From the NCBI GenBank assembly GCA_002410715.1, contig DHOG01000043.1:16102-25809 (forward strand): a stretch of DNA of 9,708 bases, given 5' to 3'. Positions 1 to 5,740 of the stretch are shown in pieces; the stretch's first letter is position 1; the number at the start of each line of letters is the position of its first letter. The position numbers were made by a program, and so were the translations under genes. The DNA is from Ruminococcaceae bacterium UBA5396. GTDB lineage: Bacteria > Bacillota > Clostridia > Oscillospirales > Acutalibacteraceae. The notes beneath the pieces are model-generated. The model worked only from the letters and a program-made list of their open reading frames with translations. It was not told where the DNA came from and searched no databases.

Positions 1-24
1 GGTGGAATGCAATTGCATTCCACC
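1..24. repeat. 24-bp perfect palindrome at the window edge
   Basis: The first 24 bases form a perfect inverted repeat: arm GGTGGAATGC, centre AATT, arm GCATTCCACC. It may be part of a larger element cut by the window edge. No T-run follows on the visible side, so it is not a convincing terminator for the coat genes to its right. Its function is unknown. Confidence 0.6.
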
Positions 25-35
25 TCCCGGGTTTT

Positions 36-140
36 ATACGAATCTCAAGAGTAAAAGTCGATAAAATGGAGCAATGCATTCTTTAAAAAGAATGCGTCCT
101 GAGCGATAATTTTATCGTTCCTTTTATTTGAGATTCGTAT
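36..140. repeat. nested inverted-repeat block, MITE-like
   Basis: A 105-bp block is bounded by a perfect 13-bp inverted repeat, ATACGAATCTCAA at 36-48 and its complement at 128-140. Inside it are a second matching pair, CGATAAAAT at 59-67 with ATTTTATCG at 109-117, and a central hairpin, GCATTCTT at 76-83 with AAGAATGC at 88-95. A competing local hairpin, CGATAA-TT-TTATCG at 104-117, shares an arm with the second pair. The near-perfect folding over its whole length and the absence of an ORF resemble a miniature inverted-repeat element. It begins 5 bases after the coat gene stop codon, so it is probably also transcribed as the 3' end of that mRNA. Only one copy is in the window, so mobility is inference. 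Confidence 0.6.
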
Positions 141-145
141 TAGCC

Positions 146-391
146 TTACTGTAATTCGGATTTAACCTGTTGAATATCCTGATCGGCTGCCATCATTGCC
201 GGTTTATAGAAGCCTTTGGATTCTGCGAGCACAAACAAGTCATACTGGCTTTTTTCATCGTTGTTTCTGATTTGCTGGAGAGTGGAGCGGAGCTCAAGAT
301 TGGCACATTCGGCAATGGTCATGGTGTAGGTTGAGAGACTGCCCTTGACCATCGAAAGAGCGTCGTTTACCATGGCTTTATCATTCATCAT
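146..391 (-). CDS. small spore coat protein, CotF-like
   Basis: This 81-residue acidic, largely helical protein resembles the short CotF-family spore coat proteins common in Clostridia. Recognisable features are the N-terminal block MVNDALSMVKGSLSTYT, the segment AECANLELRSTLQQIRN, and a C-terminal GFYKPA followed by DIQQVKSEL. CotF-type proteins form two-helix, ferritin-like hairpins and are deposited on the forespore surface by the mother cell. There is no signal peptide or membrane segment. Two ATG codons are adjacent at the start. The purine-rich AGGGAAAAA upstream lies closer to ideal spacing for the second, so the protein may be one residue shorter. It is the second gene of a pair, 26 nt after the coat gene at 418-603. 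The role in this organism is inferred from sequence resemblance recalled without a search. Confidence 0.8.
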   Translation of the reverse strand: MMNDKAMVNDALSMVKGSLSTYTMTIAECANLELRSTLQQIRNNDEKSQYDLFVLAESKGFYKPAMMAADQDIQQVKSELQ

Positions 392-417
392 TTTTTCCCT
401 GTCCCTTTCTGATCTAA

Positions 418-603
418 TTACTTTAAGAATGTCATCAGCTGCTGTTTGGTTTTGGCTGCTTCCTGCGCGCCTTGTTCAAAATAATCCCTAACCTGCTGAT
501 CCATTGCCTGCTGTGCGTATGCCTGATACTTTTCTCGTATCATATCGTGCTGTCCGATGATCTGCCGTAAATTCTGCAGCTCGATCTGGTTTAATGATGC
601 CAT
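418..603 (-). CDS. very small spore coat-associated protein, CotF-like
   Basis: A 61-residue protein that is helical and rich in Gln, Ala and Glu. It contains IIGQHDMIREKYQAYAQQA and DYFEQGAQEAAKTKQQL, which match the helix pattern of short CotF/ferritin-like proteins found next to a slightly longer coat gene in Clostridia. It has no cysteines, signal peptide or membrane segment. The ATG at 603 is preceded by a strong purine-rich site (AAGGAAAGGGGAA) about 6 nt away, which supports the start. It is the first gene of the coat pair, with the longer CotF-like gene 26 nt downstream, so the two products are probably made together and may interact. The leader carries a 13-bp stem-loop at 626-662. 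I could not identify a clear sporulation-sigma promoter. Confidence 0.72.
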   Translation of the reverse strand: MASLNQIELQNLRQIIGQHDMIREKYQAYAQQAMDQQVRDYFEQGAQEAAKTKQQLMTFLK

Positions 604-625
604 AAAAAATTCCCCTTTCCTTATG

Positions 626-662
626 AATCATTATGGTCTACCTATCACCGACCATAATGATT
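626..662. promoter_or_regulatory. 13-bp stem-loop in the leader of the coat genes
   Basis: AATCATTATGGTC at 626-638 is the exact complement of GACCATAATGATT at 650-662, with an 11-nt loop. On the minus strand it lies just upstream of the coat ribosome binding site, and no T-run follows in that direction. It could be an mRNA-stabilising 5' stem-loop or an operator. On the plus strand it is followed by only four or five Ts and no gene points into it, so a terminator role is unlikely. Confidence 0.5.
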
Positions 663-783
663 TTTGCAGCTTTATTATTTGTTATGACCCTAAAAATATA
701 CATACTTTCTTCCGGATTTTTACAAGCTCCACGCCATTTTTCAATGACGAAATATTTAATTGTAGGTTATATTGAAAATCAGA

Positions 784-812
784 TTGACAACCCTACCTTC
801 CTGCCCTATAAT
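784..812 (+). promoter_or_regulatory. consensus sigma-A promoter for nrdD
   Basis: TTGACA at 784-789 and TATAAT at 807-812 both match the vegetative consensus exactly and are separated by the optimal 17 nt. Transcription should start near 819, giving a leader of roughly 90 nt before the GTG at 908. A promoter this strong would normally need a repressor, and an NrdR-box-like palindrome lies just downstream. Confidence 0.85.
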
Positions 813-837
813 ATATCTTGTGCTCCATAATTTAGTG

Positions 838-855
838 ACACCATATATATTGTGG
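838..855. promoter_or_regulatory. NrdR-box-like palindrome
   Basis: The palindrome reads ACAC-C-ATATATAT-T-GTGG. NrdR, the ATP/dATP-sensing repressor of ribonucleotide reductase genes, binds boxes close to acaCwAtATaTwGtgt (consensus from memory). The outer arms and AT core match, but this site is 2 bp longer in the core. A weaker similar sequence at 806-823 overlaps the -10 hexamer. The GTG of the two sites is exactly 32 bp apart, close to the three-helical-turn spacing of known tandem NrdR boxes. The location just after the nrdD promoter fits repression. The core-length mismatch keeps this tentative. Confidence 0.45.
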
Positions 856-892
856 TAACACTTTGCTTATTTCTGTTAATTATCACTAAGAA

Positions 893-899
893 AAGGTGG
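893..899 (+). promoter_or_regulatory. ribosome binding site that fixes the nrdD start at GTG 908
   Basis: AAGGTGG lies 8 nt before the GTG at 908. An in-frame GTG at 896 falls inside this site and cannot use it, so 908 is the likely start. That gives an N-terminus of MPLTQIVKRD, typical of an ATP-cone. Confidence 0.75.
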
Positions 900-907
900 G
901 TTTTATT

Positions 908-3001
908 GTGCCGTTGACTCAGATCGTAAAGCGCGACCGTTCCACAGTTCCCTTTAAAAAGGAGAAGATTGTGCTTGCAATTTTCAAGGCCGCAAACGCT
1001 GTCGGGGGGAACGATTTTTCGATATCCGAGAAGCTTGGAGACCAAGTGGTTGGTATTGCCGAACAGCGTTATCCTGAGGGGGTAATTGATGTTGAAACCA
1101 TTCAGGACATTGTCGAAAAGGTGCTGATTGAGTCCGGCCATGCAAAAACCGCCAAGGCATTTATTTTGTATCGTGAAAAACGGCGTTCTGCGCGTGAATC
1201 GAATGCCCTGATCGGGGCAACCATCAATATGTTCACCGAATATCTGAACGACCGCGACTGGCAGATTAATGAGAATGCCAATACCCAGAAGTCGATTAAC
1301 GGCTTAAACAACTATATTCGGGAAGCCTTCACCAAAAATTACTGGCTGCATGAGGTGTATCCGGATGAGATTCGCAACGCCCACCAATCGGGGGAGCTCC
1401 ATATTCATGATCTGGGCTTCTTCGGTCCATACTGCGCCGGATGGGATCTTCGTCAGATTCTTATGAGAGGATTCGGCGGCGTGCCCGGCAAGGTGGAATC
1501 CAAGCCGCCCAAGCATCTGCGTTCATTTTTGGGACAGATTGTCAACTCGACCTTCACCACACAGGGGGAAAGCGCCGGCGCTCAGGCATGGTCCTCCTTT
1601 GATACATATTGCGCGCCGTTTATTCGGTATGACAAGCTGGATTATAAAACCGTCCGTCAAGCGCTTCAGGAATTTATCTTCAATCTGAATGTTCCGACTC
1701 GTGTCGGATTCCAGTGCCCGTTTTCTAATCTGACCTTTGATATTGTTCCTCCGCGCACCCTCAAGAATGAGCCGGTTATTGTCGGCGGTCAGGTTATGAA
1801 CGAGACCTATGGGGACTTCCAGGAAGAAATGAACCTGTTTAACATGGCATTTTGTGACGTTATGATGGAGGGCGATTCCAAGGGGCGTGTCTTTACCTTC
1901 CCCATCCCCACCATTAATGTGGGAAAGGATTTTGACTGGGACAGCCCGGTTGTTGAAAAGTTCATGGAGATCACCGCAAAATACGGTATCCCCTACTTTT
2001 CAAATTATGTCAATTCTGACCTATCTCCCGAGGATGCTCTTTCAATGTGCTGCCGCCTGAGACTGAATACCGCCGAGCTTCGCAAGCGCGGCGGGGGATT
2101 GTTCGGCTCCAACCCGCTTACAGGCTCAATCGGCGTGGTTACAATCAACCTGCCGAGGCTTGCCTATTTCTCCAAAACAGAATCGGAATTTAAAATTCGT
2201 CTCTGGCAGCAGATGAATATTGCGAAAAACAGCCTTGAAATCAAGCGGAAGGTGGTTGAAGAGCAAACCGCCAAGGGACTTTATCCCTACTCTGCAAATT
2301 ATCTCAAGGATGTTTATGATCGGACAGGCTGTTACTGGTATAACCATTTCAACACCATCGGCATCATCGGCATGAACGAAGCCTGTCAAAACCTTTTTGG
2401 CCAAGATTGCGACCTTACCACGCAGGACGGACAGGAATTTGCTGTTCGCATTCTCAACTATATGCGTGATGTCATCAAGGATATACAGGACGAAACCGGA
2501 CATTATTATAATCTGGAAGCCACTCCTGCAGAAGGGACAAGCTATCGTCTTGCAAAGCGTGATAAGGAGTGTTATCCCGATATCATCACTGCCGGAGGGG
2601 ACGTGCCTTATTACACCAACTCATCCCAGCTGCCGGTGGGCTTTACCGATGATATTTTCGAGACACTTGACTTGCAGGATGAGCTACAGTCACTTTATAC
2701 CGGCGGTACGGTGCTTCATCTCTATCTGGGTGAGGAAATTCGTGACCCCCAGGTTGCCAAGCGTCTGATTAATAAGATCTTCACCAAATATAAGCTGCCA
2801 TATATTTCCTTGACACCCACCTTCTCAATCTGCAACAACCATGGCTATATCGCAGGCGAACATTTCACCTGCCCAGAATGTGATGATAAAACCGAGGTTT
2901 GGAGTCGTGTGGTTGGCTATCTTCGTCCGGTTCAGAACTATAACACCGGCAAGAAAGAAGAATACAAGCAGCGCAAGAAATACGTTGTCAGGGTGGGCTG
3001 A
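908..3001 (+). CDS. nrdD: anaerobic (class III) ribonucleoside-triphosphate reductase
   Basis: This 697-residue glycyl-radical enzyme reduces ribonucleoside triphosphates to dNTPs in the cytoplasm under anaerobic conditions. Residues 1 to about 92 form an ATP-cone, the allosteric on/off domain (KRDRSTVPFKKEKIVLAI, then the helical HAKTAKAFILYREKRR). The catalytic barrel follows, with conserved HIHDLGFFGPYCAGWDL and QCPFSNLTFD. Near the C-terminus a metal-binding set, Cys642, His645, Cys655 and Cys658 (SICNNHGY and TCPEC), precedes the radical loop RVVGY, in which Gly670 is the expected glycyl radical site. The length is usual for the family and the gene is intact. The GTG start at 908 is chosen because its ribosome binding site would contain the only earlier in-frame start. 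nrdG follows after 115 nt, an organisation seen in many anaerobes. Control by NrdR is suggested by the upstream palindrome. Confidence 0.97.
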   Translation: MPLTQIVKRDRSTVPFKKEKIVLAIFKAANAVGGNDFSISEKLGDQVVGIAEQRYPEGVIDVETIQDIVEKVLIESGHAKTAKAFILYREKRRSARESNALIGATINMFTEYLNDRDWQINENANTQKSINGLNNYIREAFTKNYWLHEVYPDEIRNAHQSGELHIHDLGFFGPYCAGWDLRQILMRGFGGVPGKVESKPPKHLRSFLGQIVNSTFTTQGESAGAQAWSSFDTYCAPFIRYDKLDYKTVRQALQEFIFNLNVPTRVGFQCPFSNLTFDIVPPRTLKNEPVIVGGQVMNETYGDFQEEMNLFNMAFCDVMMEGDSKGRVFTFPIPTINVGKDFDWDSPVVEKFMEITAKYGIPYFSNYVNSDLSPEDALSMCCRLRLNTAELRKRGGGLFGSNPLTGSIGVVTINLPRLAYFSKTESEFKIRLWQQMNIAKNSLEIKRKVVEEQTAKGLYPYSANYLKDVYDRTGCYWYNHFNTIGIIGMNEACQNLFGQDCDLTTQDGQEFAVRILNYMRDVIKDIQDETGHYYNLEATPAEGTSYRLAKRDKECYPDIITAGGDVPYYTNSSQLPVGFTDDIFETLDLQDELQSLYTGGTVLHLYLGEEIRDPQVAKRLINKIFTKYKLPYISLTPTFSICNNHGYIAGEHFTCPECDDKTEVWSRVVGYLRPVQNYNTGKKEEYKQRKKYVVRVG

Positions 3002-3059
3002 TTCCGAGGTTTCCAATCCGCAGATCGGTAGGATCTCTCGTTCATCTGCAACGCTATAA

Positions 3060-3093
3060 AGTCAATACCACCGGTTTGAGCCGGTGGTATTCC
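3060..3093. repeat. hairpin repeat between nrdD and nrdG (copy A)
   Basis: The arms AATACCACCGG (3064-3074) and CCGGTGGTATT (3081-3091) form a perfect 11-bp stem with a 6-nt loop. The 15 bases AGTCAATACCACCGG at 3060-3074 recur exactly at 6271-6285, where a matching CCGGTGG arm also follows. No T-run follows on either strand, so it is not a simple terminator. In the nrdDG transcript it could reduce read-through or protect the nrdD mRNA 3' end. It may be a solo end of an IS200/IS605-type element; see 6271-6581. Confidence 0.7.
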
Positions 3094-3116
3094 ATTTTGA
3101 TTTAGGATGTGGTTTT

Positions 3117-3803
3117 ATGACCATTGCGGGAATGGTTAAAAGCTCTTTGGTGGACTATCCGGGGCTTATCTCCTGTGTTCTGTTTGTCCCCGGATGCAAC
3201 TACAACTGTTTTTACTGCCACAACCGCCCGATTATTAGTGGTGCACAGGAGAAAATCAGCCTCGAATATATTTACAGCTTCCTTGAATCGAGAATTGATC
3301 TGCTTGATGCGGTTGTGGTTTCGGGTGGTGAACCCACCCTTCAAAACGATTTGATTGATTTCTTGACACAATTAAAGGAGTATGGATTTAAGCTAAAATT
3401 GGATACAAACGGTTCAAATCCCCATGTTGTGTCCGAAATCCTTGAAAAGAGGCTTTGCGACTACTTTGCGGTGGATTACAAAGCGCCGCTATCAAAATAT
3501 TCGGAAATCGCCGGCAATCAGGCGGCGGGCGAAAATGTTCTCAAAACCATATCGCTTTTGATGGAGCATGAGGCAGCGTTTGAAGTCAGAACCACCGTTT
3601 ACCCCCAGCTTTGTGAGAATGATTTAATCCAAATGGCAAAGGAGCTGCCCTGTGTTCCGCGTTATGTCCTCAACCGCTACCGCAAGCCCGAGGAATATCT
3701 GCCCTGTGACGAGGAGCGCATAAGCGCTGTTCCCTATACCCAAAATCAGATTCAAGAGATGGCGGATAAGGTTCGTCAGTTTCAACCTAATGTGGTTGCG
3801 TAA
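3117..3803 (+). CDS. nrdG: anaerobic ribonucleotide reductase activating protein (radical SAM)
   Basis: A 228-residue radical-SAM activase that uses a [4Fe-4S] cluster and S-adenosylmethionine to generate the glycyl radical on NrdD. The cluster motif is Cys27-x3-Cys31-x2-Cys34 (CNYNCFYCHN), and the SAM-binding motif GGEP is at residues 70-73. The opening GMVKSSLVDYPG, which leads into a strand ending FVPGC, is typical of the NrdG branch found in Clostridia and archaea. The ATG at 3117 is preferred over one at 3084. It has AGGA about 9 nt upstream and gives the family N-terminus, whereas the earlier ATG lies inside the hairpin repeat and would add an unrelated 11-residue tail. The position directly after nrdD and the intact motifs make the assignment firm. 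Other radical-SAM activases share this architecture, but not usually this neighbour. Confidence 0.94.
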   Translation: MTIAGMVKSSLVDYPGLISCVLFVPGCNYNCFYCHNRPIISGAQEKISLEYIYSFLESRIDLLDAVVVSGGEPTLQNDLIDFLTQLKEYGFKLKLDTNGSNPHVVSEILEKRLCDYFAVDYKAPLSKYSEIAGNQAAGENVLKTISLLMEHEAAFEVRTTVYPQLCENDLIQMAKELPCVPRYVLNRYRKPEEYLPCDEERISAVPYTQNQIQEMADKVRQFQPNVVA

Positions 3804-3804
3804 T

Positions 3805-3922
3805 TATACAATTCGTAGGTTTGTTATCGTATATACGAGTTGTATATGATTGCAAGCATAATATTCGCATATAATCCGACACTACGATTTGTATATTTTC
3901 GTTTCGTTATGCGTTTTGTATA
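3805..3922. repeat. iterated AT-rich motif after nrdG, including a long stem-loop
   Basis: Directly after the nrdG stop codon, TATACAATTCGTA (3805-3817) pairs with TACGAGTTGTATA (3834-3846) over 13 positions, with one G-T pair and a 16-nt loop. A further copy, TACGATTTGTATA, is at 3883-3895, and a degenerate one, TGCGTTTTGTATA, is at 3910-3922. The same short word therefore occurs three times in one direction and once inverted. There is no T-run of the usual terminator kind. The role is unknown: candidates are a protein-binding array or debris of a repeat element. Confidence 0.5.
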
Positions 3923-3931
3923 ATCGATAGG

Positions 3932-4090
3932 GTGCCTTTCGCCCGCACAACCCATCCTCAGGCTCCCTCCGTCAGGCTTCGCCTGCCACCTCCCTCGGGG
4001 AGGGAGCTGTCGCCCGTGGTGACTAAGGGAGATGTTTATTACTATGAAAGTCATGAGTCGGGCGGATATGGAATCCGCCCCTACAACCCG
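3932..4090. repeat. GC-rich composite interspersed repeat
   Basis: This gene-free block is much more GC-rich than its flanks and is built of hairpins: GCTCCCTCC (3962-3970) with GGAGGGAGC (3999-4007), enclosing CAGGC-TTC-GCCTG (3973-3985), then GGGCGGAT (4060-4067) with ATCCGCCC (4073-4080). The 7-bp word ACAACCC borders it on both sides (3947-3953 and 4083-4089). From memory, both the CCTCCCTC/GAGGGAG module and the GGGCGGAT...ATCCGCCCCTACAA module recur many times in gut Oscillospirales genomes. Only one copy is in this window, so dispersal is recalled knowledge and not seen here. Open reading frames across it look like shadows. Confidence 0.6.
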
Positions 4091-4111
4091 CATTTAAATT
4101 CCCATTCCTAG

Positions 4112-4135
4112 GGAACGCAGGACCTTAAGCGTTCC
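4112..4135. repeat. 7-bp stem-loop beside the terminator
   Basis: GGAACGC (4112-4118) and GCGTTCC (4129-4135) can pair around a 10-nt loop. It sits between the GC-rich repeat and the terminator at 4145-4178. No function is evident. Confidence 0.35.
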
Positions 4136-4144
4136 GTTACAAAT

Positions 4145-4178
4145 AAAAATGCTGCAGATATCACTCTGCAGCATTTTT
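4145..4178 (-). terminator. terminator overlapping the end of the unknown gene, probably bidirectional
   Basis: AAAAATGCTGCAG (4145-4157) is the exact complement of CTGCAGCATTTTT (4166-4178), giving a 13-bp stem with an 8-nt loop. On the minus strand the first arm is made of the last codons of the gene at 4161-4904 (Lys-Asn-Ala-Ala-Glu), the stop codon is in the loop, and TTTTTATTT follows. On the plus strand GCATTTTTCT follows, so it could also stop transcription coming from nrdG. Confidence 0.85.
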
Positions 4179-4904
4179 CTCATACAAATATGCGTTGGCT
4201 TTCTTTCCAGTGCGTATAATTGCACCAATTGTATACAGAATGTTGCATATTTTGCTTGCTCGATTCTTTGGTATATGTATTACAACCGCCAAATCTGCGC
4301 TGGTGAATTCATTTGGCAGGTCGTCCGGTAACAAAGCCGCAAAGTCAGCGGGGGTTATCAAATCCACTGTTTCAACCAAAGCATAGGGGATTCGCTCCAT
4401 CCGATGCGATCCCCTTTTCCTGTCGTACGACCATCCATCCTGCAGTCTGTACTCCTCGATATCCAAAAACACCAGCTTGATGGTCAGACACTCATGGCAT
4501 AAAAACATCTTTATTTTATAAAGCTCAAAAAATGCGTCCCAAACACTGCCGGTTTTGGGCGAACGGCGGGGTTTTGTGGTTTCGCCTGTTTCGGGATCCA
4601 CCCAGATCAGCCGCTTTTCCCTGGCCAATGGAAAAACAACGGTTACCGGAAATTCGGGAAGAATGCGCTCAAGCTTGGGACGGAGGGTGTTGAAATTTCG
4701 TGTCTGGATTTCAAATACACGCCGCCCGTCAAACACATCAGCCACCATCTTGCCGAGACCCAGCATTACCTCATGGTGGCATTCATCGGGATCAATCCAG
4801 TATTTCAGGATGACATGCAGGCTTCGTTCACCCTGTGTTCCAATCCCCTGCCGCTCATGCAGACGGGAAAGGCCGCGGCTTCTCGCCCTTTCAAATGTAT
4901 CCAC
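4161..4904 (-). CDS. conserved protein of unknown function; possible PD-(D/E)xK-like domain plus C-terminal winged helix
   Basis: I recognise this 247-residue protein only as a conserved uncharacterised family of Clostridia. Residues 15-35 read LHERQGIGTQGERSLHVILK. They are followed by HHEVMLGLGKMVADVF (43-58), VFEIQTRNFNTLRPKLERIL (63-82) and a VTVVFPLAREKRLIWVDPETG strand pair. Glu26, Asp56 and Glu65-x-Gln67 are spaced like the Glu/Asp/E-x-K residues of restriction-endonuclease-like folds, with Gln in place of Lys; this is inference. A positively charged stretch, SYDRKRGSHRMERIPYALV, comes in the middle. The last ~45 residues (FTSADLAVVIHIPKNRASKICNILYTIGAI, then an RTGKKANAYLYE wing) resemble a winged helix-turn-helix. 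The GTG at 4904 is chosen because GAGGTGG stands 6-7 nt upstream, and it leaves a 16-nt gap after the thioesterase gene. An ATG at 5009 would overlap that gene by 89 nt. It is probably the last gene of the ybaK-thioesterase operon. Confidence 0.8.
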   Translation of the reverse strand: MDTFERARSRGLSRLHERQGIGTQGERSLHVILKYWIDPDECHHEVMLGLGKMVADVFDGRRVFEIQTRNFNTLRPKLERILPEFPVTVVFPLAREKRLIWVDPETGETTKPRRSPKTGSVWDAFFELYKIKMFLCHECLTIKLVFLDIEEYRLQDGWSYDRKRGSHRMERIPYALVETVDLITPADFAALLPDDLPNEFTSADLAVVIHIPKNRASKICNILYTIGAIIRTGKKANAYLYEKNAAE

Positions 4905-4910
4905 CCTTGA

Positions 4911-4916
4911 CCACCT
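4911..4916 (-). promoter_or_regulatory. ribosome binding site that fixes the start at GTG 4904
   Basis: AGGTGG on the minus strand lies 6 nt before GTG 4904, within the gap after the thioesterase stop codon at 4921. This argues against the ATG codons at 5009 and 4952, both inside the upstream gene. Confidence 0.65.
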
Positions 4917-4920
4917 CGTT

Positions 4921-5682
4921 TCAAGCTTGGGGGTGGAATCGGATACAGGCATCAAAGCAGCGTCCCCTTGTATGGTCACCCGAAATCCATGCTGTATCCT
5001 CTCGGTCATGTTGCTGGATTCCGGTTTTCAGCCGAATTTCCTCTCCCTCCAGCGCCTCATTCAGAAAGGAAATAGAAAAGCCTGAAATGTCTCTTGTTCG
5101 CATCTGCTTTGGCATGGCATCGGTGATAATATCAGCGTATACGGCATTGTTGAGATGACCGTTGTAGTCAATATCTGACCAGCCAACCTTATGCCCTCCC
5201 GCGTCCTGCAGATCTTTAGGAAGGCTAAGCTTTCCAGGATCAGGGCAATGGTTGAGGCGATCCGGCTGCTGGGTCACGGCATATTGTGAAAACACCGACG
5301 GCCGCAGTATTTTATGTGTTTCAGGATCGACAAGGGCAAACGCCGAAACGCTTTCAATCAACGGCTTTCCGTCTTGGTCATAGAAATTATAACAGCGAAA
5401 AAACTGTACACCCTTTGAACTCCTGTGCCAAGTTGTGAGCCTGACCGCTTGGGATAACTGCGGCGCGCGATAAATAATACTGTTTGTCCGAGTTATCACA
5501 AACGTCAATCCGTGGCGCATCAACTCTTCAAATCCCAGCCCGCCCTGCTCAAAATGCCGCTCTCCCACTTCCTGTTGAAGCCGCAGCTGACTGGAAAGCC
5601 GCAGCTTTCTGTCCTGTCCCACATCAAAGGATGGTATTTGAATGTCCCATGTATAATCCAACGGTATTGGATACCGACCCAT
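4921..5682 (-). CDS. acyl-ACP thioesterase, FatA/FatB type
   Basis: A 253-residue bacterial acyl-ACP thioesterase that hydrolyses acyl-acyl carrier protein to free fatty acid in the cytoplasm. It has the two tandem hotdog folds of the family. The first is about residues 8-130, with LRLQQEVGERHFEQGGLGFEELMRHGLTFVITR and the strand pair VRLTTWHRSSKGVQFFR. The second begins near 160 and carries the signature WSDIDYNGHLNNAVY, in which Asp172, Asn174 and His176 are the expected catalytic residues. The length is normal and the gene intact. The ATG at 5682 has GGAGGG 7 nt upstream. It follows the YbaK-like gene by 58 nt with no terminator between them, and the unknown gene at 4161-4904 starts 16 nt after it. 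The substrate chain length cannot be read from the sequence. Confidence 0.92.
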   Translation of the reverse strand: MGRYPIPLDYTWDIQIPSFDVGQDRKLRLSSQLRLQQEVGERHFEQGGLGFEELMRHGLTFVITRTNSIIYRAPQLSQAVRLTTWHRSSKGVQFFRCYNFYDQDGKPLIESVSAFALVDPETHKILRPSVFSQYAVTQQPDRLNHCPDPGKLSLPKDLQDAGGHKVGWSDIDYNGHLNNAVYADIITDAMPKQMRTRDISGFSISFLNEALEGEEIRLKTGIQQHDREDTAWISGDHTRGRCFDACIRFHPQA

Positions 5683-5740
5683 TCACATTCCCTCCAGTAT
5701 AATAATTGTTATCTATACCACTTGTAATTGCTTGGGCGGT

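Noticed and set aside
896..907. GTG at 896 as the nrdD start.
   Set aside because: It lies within the ribosome binding site that serves GTG 908 and would have no site of its own.
3824..4093. An 89-codon minus-strand open frame across the GC-rich repeat.
   Set aside because: It translates hairpin repeats and AT-rich intergenic DNA and has no recognisable protein character.
4905..5009. Longer start (ATG 5009) for the unknown gene, overlapping the thioesterase by 89 nt.
   Set aside because: GTG 4904 has a good ribosome binding site and removes the overlap. The extra residues are just the thioesterase sequence in another frame.
4555..5085. A 176-codon plus-strand open frame opposite the unknown gene and the thioesterase.
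   Set aside because: It lies antisense across two supported genes, has low-complexity Arg/Ser-rich content and no good ribosome binding site.
5699..5727. Promoter-like TTACAA-17-TATTAT on the minus strand before the thioesterase gene.
   Set aside because: The predicted start would fall at about 5692, inside the ribosome binding site GGAGGG (5690-5695), so the mRNA would lose it. Co-transcription with the YbaK-like gene is more likely.
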